A stretch of 64,000 nucleotides of DNA from Stereum hirsutum FP-91666 SS1 (Eukaryota > Basidiomycota > Agaricomycetes > Russulales > Stereaceae), in NCBI RefSeq assembly GCF_000264905.1, contig NW_006763147.1, forward strand, positions 62,001 to 126,000, written 5' to 3'. The notes under the pieces were generated by a model. It was given only the letters and a program-made list of their open reading frames with translations. It was not told the origin of the DNA and did not search any database. A program made the position numbers and the translations under genes. Below, piece by piece: positions 46,525 to 58,466 of the stretch (position 1 is the first letter of the stretch; each line of letters starts with the position of its first letter).

Positions 46525-48330
46525 TCAGTTCGTTTCCGCCGACTCGGACAACACTTTTAGCGCCTGCACCTCAGCATATCTCGTCTCCAAAGCCACAAAC
46601 TTCCTCTTCCATATCTCCAGCTCTTCGTCCGGCGCTACTACCAGGCCACTCTCCCGCATCTGACACCTATCCTCAAATATCATCCTCGTCAATGCCGCTA
46701 CCGTTTCCCACCCACGCTTGTAGCCGTCGAGATCGTGGTGCGGAGTCACATTGGGAAGCCATGTGCGGCGATTGTGGAGTTCGGGAACGAAGACGTCGTT
46801 CTTCCAACCCCATGTGCACGACTCAGAAAGGACTGACCCGAGGTAACGAGCAATCTGAGGGTAATGCAGAATAGTAGAGTCACTCCTGACGGGCAACGGG
46901 GAATGACCGAGTGTCAGCGTGACGGACAAGCGTCGAGGAAGTATAGGAATTGGAGTCATGGCAACATTTCCGTCGAGGTATATACCGACATTGACGAGGT
47001 AAGGACAATGGCTTGCTAGGTGGTGTAGGGCGAGGCAAGTGACCTCTGTCGTTGTCGGTATGACGGGGTACGGATTAAGATGGAGGACCTCCAGGTTTGG
47101 GAAGCCTGCGGCTAGTCGCTCCACGTCGTCGTCGTTCATATCGAGAGGGTATGGATGGCGAATGATGAGGGAGGTAAGAGTTTTGAGCAGAGAAATGGAA
47201 GCGATGTGCCGAAACTCAAGACAAGCGGTGGTCGACAGCTGGATACCGCTGCGGTATTGCAATTCATGAAAATCGAGTGTGAGGTCGTCTAGCGCATCGC
47301 AAGCAGTCGCAAGCCTCTCAATGAACCGTCCGACGTCCTCAGATGGTGGGACAATCCGCGTGTGGATAAGAAGTCGTTTGAGGTTGTATAGCGGAAATTC
47401 AGGCTGAAAAATGAATGATGCAGCATCATTGAGATTGGGAGCGGAGAACTCCATAGTGCGAATCGACGGAAAGGCACCGACGGGGAGGGGTTTCGAGCTA
47501 TCAAACATGAACCGTGTTTCCTGGGTACACGAATAGAGCATGAAGGGTTCTCCTTTATTGATCTTGATAGTATGAAGGTCCTTGTGATGTGCGAGAGCAC
47601 TGACAATGGCTGCATCGAGACAAAGAGCGGAAATCCTGAGTTTTTGGAGGGCCGGAAGATGCTGAAGTAGATACGATATATTGTTGTCGTAGTTCGGCGT
47701 ATCTGGATCGAGATAACCGATCCACAGCATCGTTAGTTGGGGCATGCGATCTGCCACATTCATAAGAACAGATATGGTCCGTAGTTCACTGGCCTGACTG
47801 TCGTCGGAGCTATGCCTGATGACGAGAGCTAGACGTCTTACTGAGGTACCCATGAAGAATGGCTCAAGCTCACTCGTCCCGACCTTCATGTCCAATAGAT
47901 TTGGAAAAATGTGGGCTACGGGGCGTGTGATGCCAATATCACTGACGGCATCTCGCGAAAGCCGGTACGGAGAGTTGAAGGTGCAATCATGCCATTTACG
48001 CACTCGTGCGCTGTTCACGAGAAAGGACAACCAATCTCTCGTCAATGGGGTGCGTGTAAACGTCTGGTAAGTGCATCAGTCCATACTGTGAATACAAAAT
48101 CAGTTCAATTATTATCTTACCACAATTTCAGTGTCGTCCTCGTTGTGGGATTCCATTATGTTCGTGGGGCAAAGCGCTCGAAAGACCCCCGGTTCGACGC
48201 TTCGCCATGCGCAATCGAGGGCAATGGATGACCAAGCCTTGCAGACCAGGGCGTTACGAGCGTTCGATTGCTTTCCGAGAAGATCAAAGATACAGCGGAG
48301 AATCTCTGCGATGGCGAGAACACGGTACAT
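46525..48330 (-). CDS. F-box/LRR-type protein, copy 7
   Basis: Exon 1 48330-48121 (210 nt) and exon 2 48063-46525 give 582 residues. The F-box reads MYRVLAIAEILRCIFDLLGK then NARNALVCKAWSSIALDCAW. Exon 2 starts TFTRTPLTRDWLSFLVNSAR and carries ELEPFFMGTSVRRLALVIRH, shared with copies 6 and 8. The LRR-like part shows YDNNISYLLQHLPALQKLRI and LTSLIIRHPYPLDMNDDDVE. The C-terminal tail (LEIWKRKFVALETRYAEVQA) is a probable coiled coil. No lesion. Together with copies 6 and 8 it forms the most recently diverged subgroup. Confidence 0.85.
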
Positions 48331-48878
48331 GACAATGGCTGCGGCCTTCGTGATCGTTTGATTGAGACAGGTTCGAGTTCTGTGTCAGTCAAAGAGAGCT
48401 GAGGATATATAAAAATCGTTTAGCAGCACACCTTGGCCAGTGTTGCTCTCCCGTAAGTACGACTTGATCGACGATACACAGGACGTCTGTCTCACAAACT
48501 CCAACTGCGTGTCTCGGATGTTGCGGTGTTCAGTCGATGAGATAGGGCAGTGGACCAATGATCAGAAATCAATCTTGAGGTCTGCTAGAGCGACTCTCTA
48601 GCCCAGATTTTCTGAGGTGAAGGATACAAAGAGTCGAATGGAGTGCCCCGACTCCGAGCTGATATGGGCAAGACTTTGTCGCCACATAAAGCCAAAGATG
48701 CCCAAACAAAAGCGGCGAGCGCCGTGGCCCACACTTCCCACGCCACTCGCATCCATTGTACGATGTACAACCCTTTTGTGGGCCAAATCACTCTGATCAG
48801 GATTTTCACGGCACACAAAAATCAAAACTATACTAGCAACGCAAGAAATCACAAGACGAAAGTAAACTAGTAAGTGTC
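48331..48878. other. Intergenic region upstream of F-box copy 7
   Basis: Promoter of copy 7 and 3' flank of copy 8. No gene; a stretch near 48690-48740 resembles sequence near 43970. Confidence 0.5.
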
Positions 48879-50680
48879 TCAACTTGACTCGTCCCGTCTT
48901 AACAGCACCTCGTTTTCTGCCCTAAGCTTAGCATTCTCAGCCTTCAAGATAGCACATCTCTTCTTCCACACGACCAGTTCCCCACCCACCCTTTCCCAAA
49001 AAGTCTCCATGTCACGCGAGACGATTGTCGTCATCGACGAGACCACTCTCCAACTACGCTCGAAGTCGTCGAGGTCATGAGACTCAGTCAGCTCTGGAAG
49101 CCATGACTGACGATCCGTGACTTCGGCAACGAACTCGACGTCTTCCCATTCCCATTGATATGGTTGGCGCATCACATTTGCGAGGAACCGAGCCATACGC
49201 GGATATCTATTGTTACAGGCCTCGCGGTCTGTGGGAATCGGAGAGTGGCCGAGCATCAGAGCGACAGACAACGGTCGGGGAAGAGGAGGTATAGCGGGGA
49301 CAGTAACGGTCCCGTCGACATATATACCCACGGATCTGAGGTCGGAACAGTGATCGGCCAGATGTTTCAAGGCGAGGAGAGTGCTCCGAGGGCGCGTCGT
49401 GGCGACGGGATAGGGATTGAGATATAGAGCTCGTAGGTGAGGGCAGCCTTTAGCGAGGTGTGCTACGTCCTCGTCATCCATGTCAATAGGATGTGGATGG
49501 CGGATGGTTAGGGAAGTGAGGCTGTTAAGCTGAGAGACGATAGCAAAATGCTGAAACTCGAGGGTGGGGGTAGATACAAGCTGGACCCCGTCGTCATACT
49601 TTAGCGCATGGAACGCCAGACTAAGTCCATTGAGCCCAGGGCATTCGGTCGCGAGCTTTGTTGTAAAACGACCGATTTCCTCCGAGAAGGGCACGGTTCG
49701 CATATGGACCGACAACTGCTTTAAGTTGCGTAGCGGTGACTCGGGCTGGAAGAGGAATGACGAAGCGTCGTTAAGGTTGGGAGAGGAGAACTCGATAGTG
49801 TGAAGCGAAGGAAAGGCTCCACTGGGAAGGGGTAGCACGCGGCTGAACATGACGCGTATGTCCTGCGAACAGGTGTAAAACGTGATGGGTGTTTCAATGT
49901 CTAACTTGATTGTGTGAAGGTCCTGGTGATTGGCGAGTGTGAAAGCGATCTTTGCATCGAAACACATGATTGGAAGGGTGAGCTTCTGAAGCTTAGGGAC
50001 GTTATCGAGTAGGGCCATGATTTGGCCATCGTAGTTTGGAGTATCGTCATCGAGGTAACTGATACACAGTTCGCTCAAGTGGGGTAACCTGTCGGCCACA
50101 TTCTGGAAAACCCAGGTAGTGCGTGATTCGGCGACATCCTCTTCAGGAACGTGTCTGACAACGACATCCAGATGCTTGACTGATTCTCCCATGAAAAAGG
50201 GCTCTAATTCATCAGTCCCGATCCACATTTCCGATAGGTTCGGAAAATTTGGAGTTGCAGGACGCGTAATACCAATGTCAGCGATGGCTTCACGCGACAG
50301 CTTGTAATCAGACGTGGATGAGCGGTCGTGCCAAGTGCGCACTCGGGAAGCGTTGGCGAGGAATGGAATCCAGTCATTGAGAAGTGGTCGGCGGGAGAAT
50401 GTCTAGGTACGACCACAGGTAAGAAATAAAACATGGATCAGTGAGCGCAGCAACTCACCAGTATCTTGGTAATGCCGTCTTCATCGTCCACCGGTGTTGA
50501 CTCTGTGACATGCATGGGACAAAGTGACCGAAAGACGTCCGGCTCCGCGTCTGCCCAGACATGATCAAGAGCAACTGAAGTCCAATTCTTGCAGACGCGG
50601 GCGTTACGGGCGTTGCAGGGTTCGTCGAGAAAGTCAAAGACCGTGCGTAGTATTTCCACAATGCTGAGGACGCGGTGCAT
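48879..50680 (-). CDS. F-box/LRR-type protein, copy 8
   Basis: Exon 1 50680-50459 (222 nt, the longest in the family) and exon 2 50402-48879 give 581 residues. The F-box reads MHRVLSIVEILRTVFDFLDE then NARNARVCKNWTSVALDHVW. Exon 2 starts TFSRRPLLNDWIPFL. The solenoid includes YDGQIMALLDNVPKLQKLTL and LTSLTIRHPHPIDMDDEDVA, nearly the same as in copy 6. The C-terminal end (KKRCAILKAENAKLRAENEV) shows clear heptads and is the strongest coiled-coil tail in the family. Intact. Confidence 0.85.
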
Positions 50681-51229
50681 ATTTGATAGCTGTCAAAAAG
50701 TCCAGATGTACAACCAGAAGCCCAGGATTATATAAATGGGATAGAGATAGATTGAGAGCACGATGGTGGTTGAGGACAAAGGTGAAAGCTGGCGACAGAC
50801 GCCCGCGTCGCGTCGCGACCAAACTCCGCACTGATGGGGCCACAATCGGGCCACTCAACCTGCACAGCCTGAAGGACTCTCGACACCAGTGCTCATGAGA
50901 GAAAGTATTTTTCGCGTGTCCAACATAGAAAAGGCGTAGAGGACGATGGTTTCAGATCAACTTTCAAGTCAGATACGTAGGTACAAAAATTATTCAGTAC
51001 AGAGACGAATGGATGCATGAATGTGTAACAAATCGAGAGGAAAACAGATGATAATGCCAGAGAGTAGATAGAGGTAAAACAGTAGAAAGATATTACGAGA
51101 GCGTCAGTCAGTCGTGTGAGAACATAGGGATGCCGAGGGGAGAGAGACAGAGAATGATGAAGATGGGAATACAAGGACGAAAGGCGGCGAATAGGAAAGT
51201 GAGTACGACATGAACATCAGACGGCGCAC
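50681..51229. other. Intergenic region between ribonucleotide reductase and F-box copy 8
   Basis: Promoter of F-box copy 8 and 3' flank of the reductase gene. A GC-rich CGCGTCGCGTCGCG stretch lies near 50806. No gene. Confidence 0.5.
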
Positions 51230-54200
51230 TCAGGCAGAGCACATCAGACAAGCCTCCTTGTTCTCCAACGAACACATCAGCTTCTCCTCTTCGTACTTCC
51301 TCTCCTGAAGCTTTCTCAACGCCGCCGCAAACTCTGGGTCTTTCGCTGCCGCCTCGCGCGTTTTCTCGTCGAGACCCTCAAGGCCAGTGAGATCTACTGC
51401 TGAGGCGGTAGGCTCAGTCACCTTCGAGTTAGAAGCAGGGGCAGTCGTGGCAGGGGCAGGGGCAGGGGCAGGTGAAGGCTCTGGTGAAGCGTCCCGCTCA
51501 GGTGGTGGTGTCACGATCCCGGTCTTAGACTTGACGGTAGTGGCCGCCGGAACATCAACCTTGACATCCGCCTTCTGGACCTTCGCCTCCTCCGTCGCTC
51601 TGAGCTCACTCGCCTTCTTCTCCGCAAGCTCATCCTTCTTCGTCGCCTTGTCCAACTTCGCCTTGTCCTGCGCCTTCTTCGTCTGCTCCACCAATTTATG
51701 ATCCAACGTGAACTGAATCGCCTGCGCCGCCGGCCTCGTCCTCAAGTAATACATACCCGTCTTCAACCCCTTCTTCCATCCATAGAAGTGCATGCTGGTA
51801 AGCTGGTTTACCGTCGGCGATTGGAGGTGGACGTTCAGGCTCTGTGACTGGCAGATGAAGGCGCCTCGGTCGGCAGCGAGGTCGAGGACCTTCTTCTGTG
51901 AGATCTCCCAGACGGTCTTGTAGATAGCCTTGACGTCGTCTGGGATTTCGGGAATGGCTTGGATAGAGCCGTTGTGCGCGATGATCTTGTTCTTCATGTC
52001 GTCGTCCCAGAGCTTGAGCTCGACGAGCTCGCGGAGAAGCCAAGGGCAGACGACTTGGAACTCGCCAGCGAGGACACGACGTGTGTATATGTTGCTGTAA
52101 GAGGAAGTATCAGCATCCGCACTGGTGAACAAAAGGTAGAAAGTGAATGAACCTAGTGTAAGGCTCGAAGCACTCGTTGAAGCCCAAGATCTGAGACGTC
52201 GAAGCCGTAGGCATAGGTGCCACAAGCAACGAATTCCTCAACCCATGCTGTGCCACTTTCGCCTTCAACTCCTCCCAATCCCACAGATCGGTCGGCGTAA
52301 CGCCCCACATATCATACTGCAACTCTCCCTTACTTGCCGGACTCCCCTCATAACTCTCATACGGCCCCTCCTCTTCAGCAATCTCGCAACTCGCCTCTAC
52401 CGCCGCATGGTAGATCGTCTCGAAGATCTGCTGGTTCAACTTCCTTGCGGCGTCGGAATCGAACGCCATGCGGAGGATCATGAACGCGTCGGCGAGACCT
52501 TGGACACCAAGACCGATGGGACGGTGACGCATGTTGGAGTTACGGGCTTCGGGGACAGGGTAGTAGTTCACGTCGATGACGCGGTTGAGGTTGTACGTGA
52601 CGACTTTGGCGACGTCGTGCAGCTTTTGGAAGTTGTAGATGCCGTTGTCGATGAAGGTAGGGAGTGCGAGGGATGCGAGGTTGCAGACAGCGGTCTCGTC
52701 GGGGGCGGAGTACTCCATGATCTCGGTACAGAGGTTGGAAGACTTGATGACCCCGAGGTTCTTCTGGTTGGATTTGCCTGAACGAGGGCTACATGAGCGA
52801 ACGGTCATTCACCAATATGCAATGATATGCTTACGGTTGGCAGCATCCTTGTAGCACATAAAAGGACCACCCGTCTCGATCTGAGCGTCCATGATGGCAT
52901 ACCAGAGCTTCTGTGCAGGCATCGTCTTCCTCCCCCGACCCTCTTTCTCGTACTTCTCATACAACGCCTCGAACTCGTCACCATAAACCTCGTGGAGGCC
53001 AGGAGCTTCATCAGCAGAGAACAAAGTCCAGTTGCCGTTCTCGCTGATGCGCTTCATACTAGAGAAAGAACCGTGTGTCAGTAAACGCCAAAGGCGAATA
53101 TCCAGGGACCATGACATACAAGAGATCAGGGATCCAGAGCGCGTAGAAGAGGTCACGAGCACGGACTTCCTCCTTTCCATGGTTCTTTCGAAGGTCCAAG
53201 AACTCGAAGACGTCGGCGTGCCATGGCTCTATGTAGATAGCGAAAGCACCCGGACGCTTGTTACCACCCTGGTCGACGTAACGAGCTGTCGCATCGAAGG
53301 CGCGAAGCATGGGCACGATGCCGTTCGAATAGCCGTTAGTACCAGCGATATAAGCACTATGGAGTAGAGTTCATCATTAACGGTGGAGAAAACGACAAGA
53401 TCACCAAAAGGTAAACATACCCGGTCGCACGAATATTGTGAATGCTCAACCCGATACCTCCAGCCGTCTTGCTGATCATAGCACATTGCTTCAACGTGTC
53501 GTAGATACCCTCGATCGAGTCGTCCTTCATGCACACTAGGAAGCAAGAAGCAAGCTGTGGGTGTGGCGTGCCGGCGTTGAAGAGTGTCGGTGAGGCGTGG
53601 GTGAAGTATCGCTCGGACATGAGATTGTAGGTTTCGATAGCGCGCTCGACGTCGTGGCCGTGAATACCGCAGGCGACGCGCATGATCATATGCTGTGGAC
53701 GCTCAGCGGTGCGGCCATTGATTTTCAAGAGATATGAGCGCTCAAGGGTTTTAAAACCGAAGCTAGAATGACAGGTTCAGCGTACGCGGACAGTTTGACA
53801 TAAGAGAACCAACACGTACAAGTTGTAGTTAAAGTCTCGCTCATAGATAATGGCAGAGTCGAGACGTTCGGCGTTCTCAGATATAAATCTGTAAGTCTCG
53901 TCGGAGATCATACCGGCCGCCTTGCCGGTCTTGGGGTTCACTATTATTATAAGCACGTCAGTTACCATCTCCCACTAAGAGACGACCACAATGCAGCCGC
54001 ACCATAGTTGTACAAATCAGCGATAACATGGGAGAAGTTCTTCTTGGTGTCTTTGTGGAGGTTAGAGACAGCAATGCGGGCCGCGAGAATGGCGTAGTCT
54101 GGGTGTTTGGTCGTGAGGTAGGCAGCAGTCTCCGCCGCAAGATTCTACAGGAGGCTCTTTCAGGGTCATGTTCGGAACACATGCATTGATGCCTTACATC

Positions 54201-54655
54201 GAGTTCGCTGGTAGTAACTCCCTGGTATACACCTTGAATAACCTTTTGTGCAACTCTTTACGTATAACATTAGGCGAAAGCCAGGAGTATGAATTATAGG
54301 TGTAATCACGCACTCAGCAGGCTCAATATGACTGTTATCAAGGCCGTAGCAAAGCTTGCTTATACGAGCAGTGATCTGCGAAGTGAAAACGCGTTGAGGA
54401 AACGTGGATGGGATGAAAGTACACGACCGAAACATACCTTATCGAACTGAACACGCTCCTTTCGCCTGTCACGACATCATCTCGGTCAAAAGCTACCCGG
54501 AGCATACTATTAGATTATTACGCACCCATCTGAAGGACGCGAAGTTCAGTACAATTCTGACTTGGGGATGATGAATACTGGTAAAACACACCTCGCTTGA
54601 ACACATATGTCGGGGCTTCCGACGACGAAAACTTTGAAGCGTACAAGGGAGGCAT
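51230..54655 (-). CDS. RNR1: Ribonucleotide reductase large (R1) subunit
   Basis: Reduces ribonucleoside diphosphates for DNA synthesis, in the cytosol with the R2 subunit. Twelve exons, 923 residues: 54655-54592, 54529-54526, 54465-54438, 54375-54314, 54255-54198, 54144-54003, 53940-53820, 53762-53421, 53356-53120, 53058-52835, 52777-52153, 52094-51230. All junctions keep frame. Exon 2 is only 4 nt and is needed to read [18 protein letters not shown]. The N-terminal ATP-cone (to about residue 110) is followed by the catalytic barrel with [42 protein letters not shown] and [10 protein letters not shown]. The C-terminal redox pair is present at [11 protein letters not shown]. Between the barrel and the tail there is a Lys/Ala-rich and Pro/Ala-rich linker, longer than in yeast. 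ACGCGT sites lie upstream. Confidence 0.95.
54526..54529 (-). other. 4-nt micro-exon of RNR1
   Basis: Four bases (ATGG on the minus strand) between a CAG acceptor and a GTGCGT donor. With exon 1 ending in CGA-G and exon 3 starting G-CGA, they complete the codons for Asp and Gly in KRDGRKER, a motif of eukaryotic R1 subunits. Skipping it would lose 4 nt and shift the frame. Confidence 0.8.
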
Positions 54656-54762
54656 TATACACGATAACAGCGAAGAAAACAGGTACGAACGACGACTGGA
54701 TAAGTGGGGTGAGGACGTCAGAGGGGAGTGAGGGGATGAAGGGCGAGAGCAAGGCTGACAGA

Positions 54763-54772
54763 CGCGACGCGA
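54763..54772. promoter_or_regulatory. Paired ACGCG cores near the RNR1 start
   Basis: Two adjacent ACGCG cores about 110 bp upstream of the RNR1 ATG. They match the core of the MluI cell-cycle box used by the MBF G1/S factor, in its weaker ACGCGA form. Confidence 0.4.
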
Positions 54773-55012
54773 GCCATTTTTATTGATTTTTCGCGTGGAT
54801 GACTAAGCGGAGCTCCAATCTCATCCAACGCCGATAAATAGACATCTTTATTTGTCGCAAAACGTGAGTATGGGCCTGAAAATACTGACATAATATGTAA
54901 TAGGTCCTTGCTGCACATAGACACGTATAAACGCGCTTTGGTCCTCATGAAACGCGCTATATTGTTCGGTCAATGCTTCGTCAACGGAGTCGCGTCGCGT
55001 CGCGCCGCGCCG

Positions 55013-55030
55013 ACGCGTACATAGACGCGT
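55013..55030. promoter_or_regulatory. Two MCB (ACGCGT) elements upstream of RNR1
   Basis: ACGCGT at 55013-55018 and 55025-55030, about 360 bp upstream of the ATG, next to a CGCGTCGCG-rich tract. In yeasts the MBF factor drives R1 expression at G1/S through ACGCGT boxes; the same control here is inferred. Confidence 0.5.
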
Positions 55031-55316
55031 CTGTGGCGTGGGCGAGCTGGTTAGATACGGTCCATGATCGTACCTCGATGCCGCGTAAAATACCATAGGT
55101 TAGCGCACTAGAGCCATATTGCTTGGCTGATATCGTGACAGACCCTCTGGAAGCCGTCGTTCTCAAAAGACCCTCGAGTGACTCGGAGTTAGAGTAGGCA
55201 TGCTTCATCTTTATCCTTCAAGGTCTTGACTTTGATTACCCACACGCCCAGTATTCACAGAAGTAGATTATGTATAAGCTTCACGATTGATTTTAATGGA
55301 CATTCTAGCCACGATT

Positions 55317-57059
55317 CTACCCCGATCGCTCTCCGCCCTTCAACTTCGCTATCTCTCCCCGCAACCTTCGAATTTCCTTCTCCCTATCCTCATTCCCCCT
55401 TCTCTCCTCTTCTATCAGCCTAACCATGGCCTCTACCGTCTGCCAACCTTGCTCAAACTCCTCGAATTGGTGGTACGCGGTGAGGCCCGGCAGCCAGTCG
55501 TCGCGGTATTGGAGTTCGGCGGTGAACTCATCAGCGTGACCGGGCCATCTCCACGTGCAGGAAGAGGGTAGCACGGACGCAAGGAATCGAGCGATAGATG
55601 GGTATACAGTGCTGGTGGCATCCAACGCAAGCGACAACAGGGAACGGCCGAAATAGACTCCAGTGAGTAGGCTGCCGAAGTATCTGGGTAGGAATGGGGG
55701 AGGTGCGGGACGTGTGGCGTCCACGAAGAGGCCCACCTCGCGGAGATTTGCACAATTAAGGAGCAGATCGGTGTACGCGTTCAGCGTAAGGTTGGTGGGC
55801 TTCGGTACGATGGGATGGGGATTTAGCAGAAGCTTCTTCAGATGCGGGGAGCGTAAAGCTTTCATGTCGGTGTCGTCCATCTCGATGGGGTAAGGATGGC
55901 TGATGTCGAAGGTTTCAAGACAGGCGAATCGTGTGATTGGTAGGATGTCGTTGATCTTCAGAGTTGGGATACCCCGAAGACTGACGTCCACTCCTTCCTC
56001 GACGTATAGTAGCCTGTGAAACGCAAGCGTAAGGGCCGCTAGCTGTGGGTAGACAGGAATTAAATCGTCTAAGATACGATTCAATTCCGTGGAAGTGGGA
56101 ATGACCTCGGTGTGGAACCAGATTTTGGTTAGATTTCTGGAAGGAAATCCGGGCTGAGTAAGAAATAGGGCAGCATCGGAAAGATTAGGGGCGGAAACAG
56201 CGAAGGTATTTAGCTTCGGAAATGCCCCTTCCTGTAGTGGTGGGAGATTAGCGACGTATAGAAGTCGAGCCTCAGGCTCTGTCGGATAACGAATCAGAGG
56301 AGGGTCCGCGTCGCATTCTAGTGTATTCAAATGCTGGTGCTGTGAGACGATCCGGGCGAGTGACGCATCGAGACATCCAAGGGGAAGGGTGAGGTGTCTG
56401 AGATTTGAAAGCACACGAAGAAGTTTCGCGAGCTCCTCGTCAAAGGCAGGTACGTTAGTCGACTGGTACGTGATGGCGAGCTCGTGTAGCCCACATAAGC
56501 GTTCCTCGATGCTTTCTAGAGCGGGAGGGATTTTGATCCCGGGAAACTCGGTCGCCATGAACATCAACTGTAGCCCTTCGATGTTACCACACATGATGAA
56601 TGGCTCGAGGTTCGAAGAGCCAACTGCGATGCGTCGCACGTTCGGGAATATGAAAAGAGCCGTGCGAGTAGATGCAATGTCGTGCACAGCCTGCTCCGAC
56701 AGGCGGTATTCCACCTGGTATGAATGGTCGACCCAGAATCTAACGCGAGCAGTATTCTTTAGAAAGCGTTCCCATTCCTTTGCTTTAGGAGGGCGCACAA
56801 AAGACTGACGTGGATTTGATCAGTAGCCGCACCTGCCCCGGTATACTAACCACTCACTCACAATTTGACGTGGCCTCTCATCCGAGACTTCAGTCTGGGT
56901 CAAAGACAAGAACGCTTTGGGTTCAATCTGCCTCCAGATTATATCCAGCGCAACATAGGACCATTTCTTACAAACACGAGCGTTTCGTGCATTGGAGTCC
57001 TTTTTCAGGAAACCGAACACATTGTGAAGAATTTCCTGGATGGCCAGCGTTTGATGCAT
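55317..57059 (-). CDS. F-box/LRR-type protein, copy 9
   Basis: Exon 1 57059-56862 (198 nt) and exon 2 56804-55317 give 561 residues. The F-box reads MHQTLAIQEILHNVFGFLKK then NARNARVCKKWSYVALDIIW. Exon 2 starts SFVRPPKAKEWERFLKNTAR. The solenoid has FDEELAKLLRVLSNLRHLTL and MKALRSPHLKKLLLNPHPIV. The C-terminal tail is strongly charged and predicted as coiled coil (MVRLIEEERRGNEDREKEIR, then a second short helix). It is separated from the main array by RNR1. Upstream it faces the inverted-repeat element nest. Intact. Confidence 0.85.
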
Positions 57060-57458
57060 TCTCTGTGGCCATGCGCAAAAGAGTATGTCTGTCAGTGGGA
57101 GCATCTATAACTAAACCAAATGGTCTCAAACCTGGAAAGTACTGCAGGTATCAATTCCTCTCGTCGAGCCTGAAGTAGCCGGTCGACAGCAAGAACTCGA
57201 AAGAGTGGGGACTGCGCGATTTCCACCGTTCTCCGTCCGAGTCTGGTACCACGTGGTGGGGCTGGAACTTTCCAGTGGCGCTGCCTCCCATCCAGATGCT
57301 GAGCGATGACACCGACCATCGCCTTCAAGTTCTAAGTTATTTTCTTGGGCTTGCTTCAGTCTCTTGGGACTCCAGTGGAGACGTCTGCTTCTCGCGGCGT
57401 ATCGTATATTATCTCAGTCTTTCAGTCCACCGGGCACCCTGTCGGAAGTGTCTTCGAG

Positions 57459-57941
57459 ATAAGATAGGGAAAGTTCACATCCCGCAGCATCACGTGCCGC
57501 GTGGCGTGCGCGCCGTCACCGACGCTTGCGACGAGCTCAGTGTCCGAACGAGGACAATTCTCCAAAGTCGAAAACCACAGAATTGCGTGGAATCCCTTAA
57601 AGTATATACCATACAAATTTCATGATCGCACGGTCCCACTTCGAAGAGGAGATAATATAATGATGATTTCTTTTGCAATTGTTCTGGTGTGGCGTTGAGC
57701 CCCAAATTAGGGTTCCAAACAAATCAGAACAAATCATTCGAAAACTATCTCCTCCCTGAGTCCTGCATTGTTCTGCACAAAACTTTGAACATATATTCTT
57801 TCGTATATGTCTCACAAATCTGTGGTTTTACATTTGTGAAATGTGTTCTTTTCCGCACAGTGAGCTCGTCGCAAGCGTCGGTGACGGCGCGCACGCCACG
57901 CGGCACGTGATGCTGCGGGATGTGAACTTTCCCTATCTTAT
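57459..57941. mobile_element. Small non-coding element with perfect 81-bp terminal inverted repeats
   Basis: 57459-57539 and 57861-57941 are exact reverse complements over 81 bp, with a GC-rich inner part. The 321-bp middle has no coding capacity and is AT-rich. No clear target-site duplication was seen. Perfect identity of the arms suggests recent formation or arm conversion. Confidence 0.75.
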
Positions 57942-57966
57942 TCAGGGTTTCCCAAACGTTACTTAC

Positions 57967-57992
57967 ATTACATTACCGCTGCGTAATGTAAT
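57967..57992. repeat. Perfect hairpin ATTACATTAC / GTAATGTAAT
   Basis: A 10-bp stem with a 6-nt loop, just outside the right arm of the 81-bp inverted-repeat element. It starts a region rich in TAATGTAAT-like words that ends near 58506. Confidence 0.7.
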
Positions 57993-58466
57993 CTAATAGT
58001 ATTCTCTCGAAATCATGCACGTAGAGATCCGGAAATGTATTGTAATGTATTCTCCCCGTATTGCACCCAATTCGTAAGTAATTGTAAGTAATGGTATGAA
58101 ATCTCTTGCGTGCACATGCATCATATCTTTTTGGTTCAGCGACTCACCCGCACCAATGTTGAATGATACAAGTGCTGCAGAGCATTCCAGGGTATGTATA
58201 CATGATTTTCCCGTGCCCTTACAGGGTTGAGTTGAACGGCAGGTAGAACAGCGAAAATGTGGCGAAAAACATGCTACGGGCACTCATCCCCAAAAGGTGA
58301 ATGTGGCGGCAATCGAACAGTCGGGGCCTATCCGGAGCTTCCACCTGACCCAAAAATGTCACGGATCATACAAATGAATAGTATTAAATAGTAATCATTT
58401 CGCATCTCGACTGTAATCGAAAGTAATTGTAACGAAATGGATCCTGGAAGCGTGGCCGCCGTAACT

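Larger units (their letters stand above)
54656..55316. other. Promoter region of RNR1 and 3' flank of F-box copy 9
   Basis: No gene. Notable for a GC-rich CGCGTCGCG stretch and MCB-type hexamers described separately. Confidence 0.6.

Noticed and set aside
52143..52781. Long plus-strand open frame of 212 codons opposite ribonucleotide reductase
   Set aside because: It is the antisense shadow of a strongly conserved RNR1 exon.
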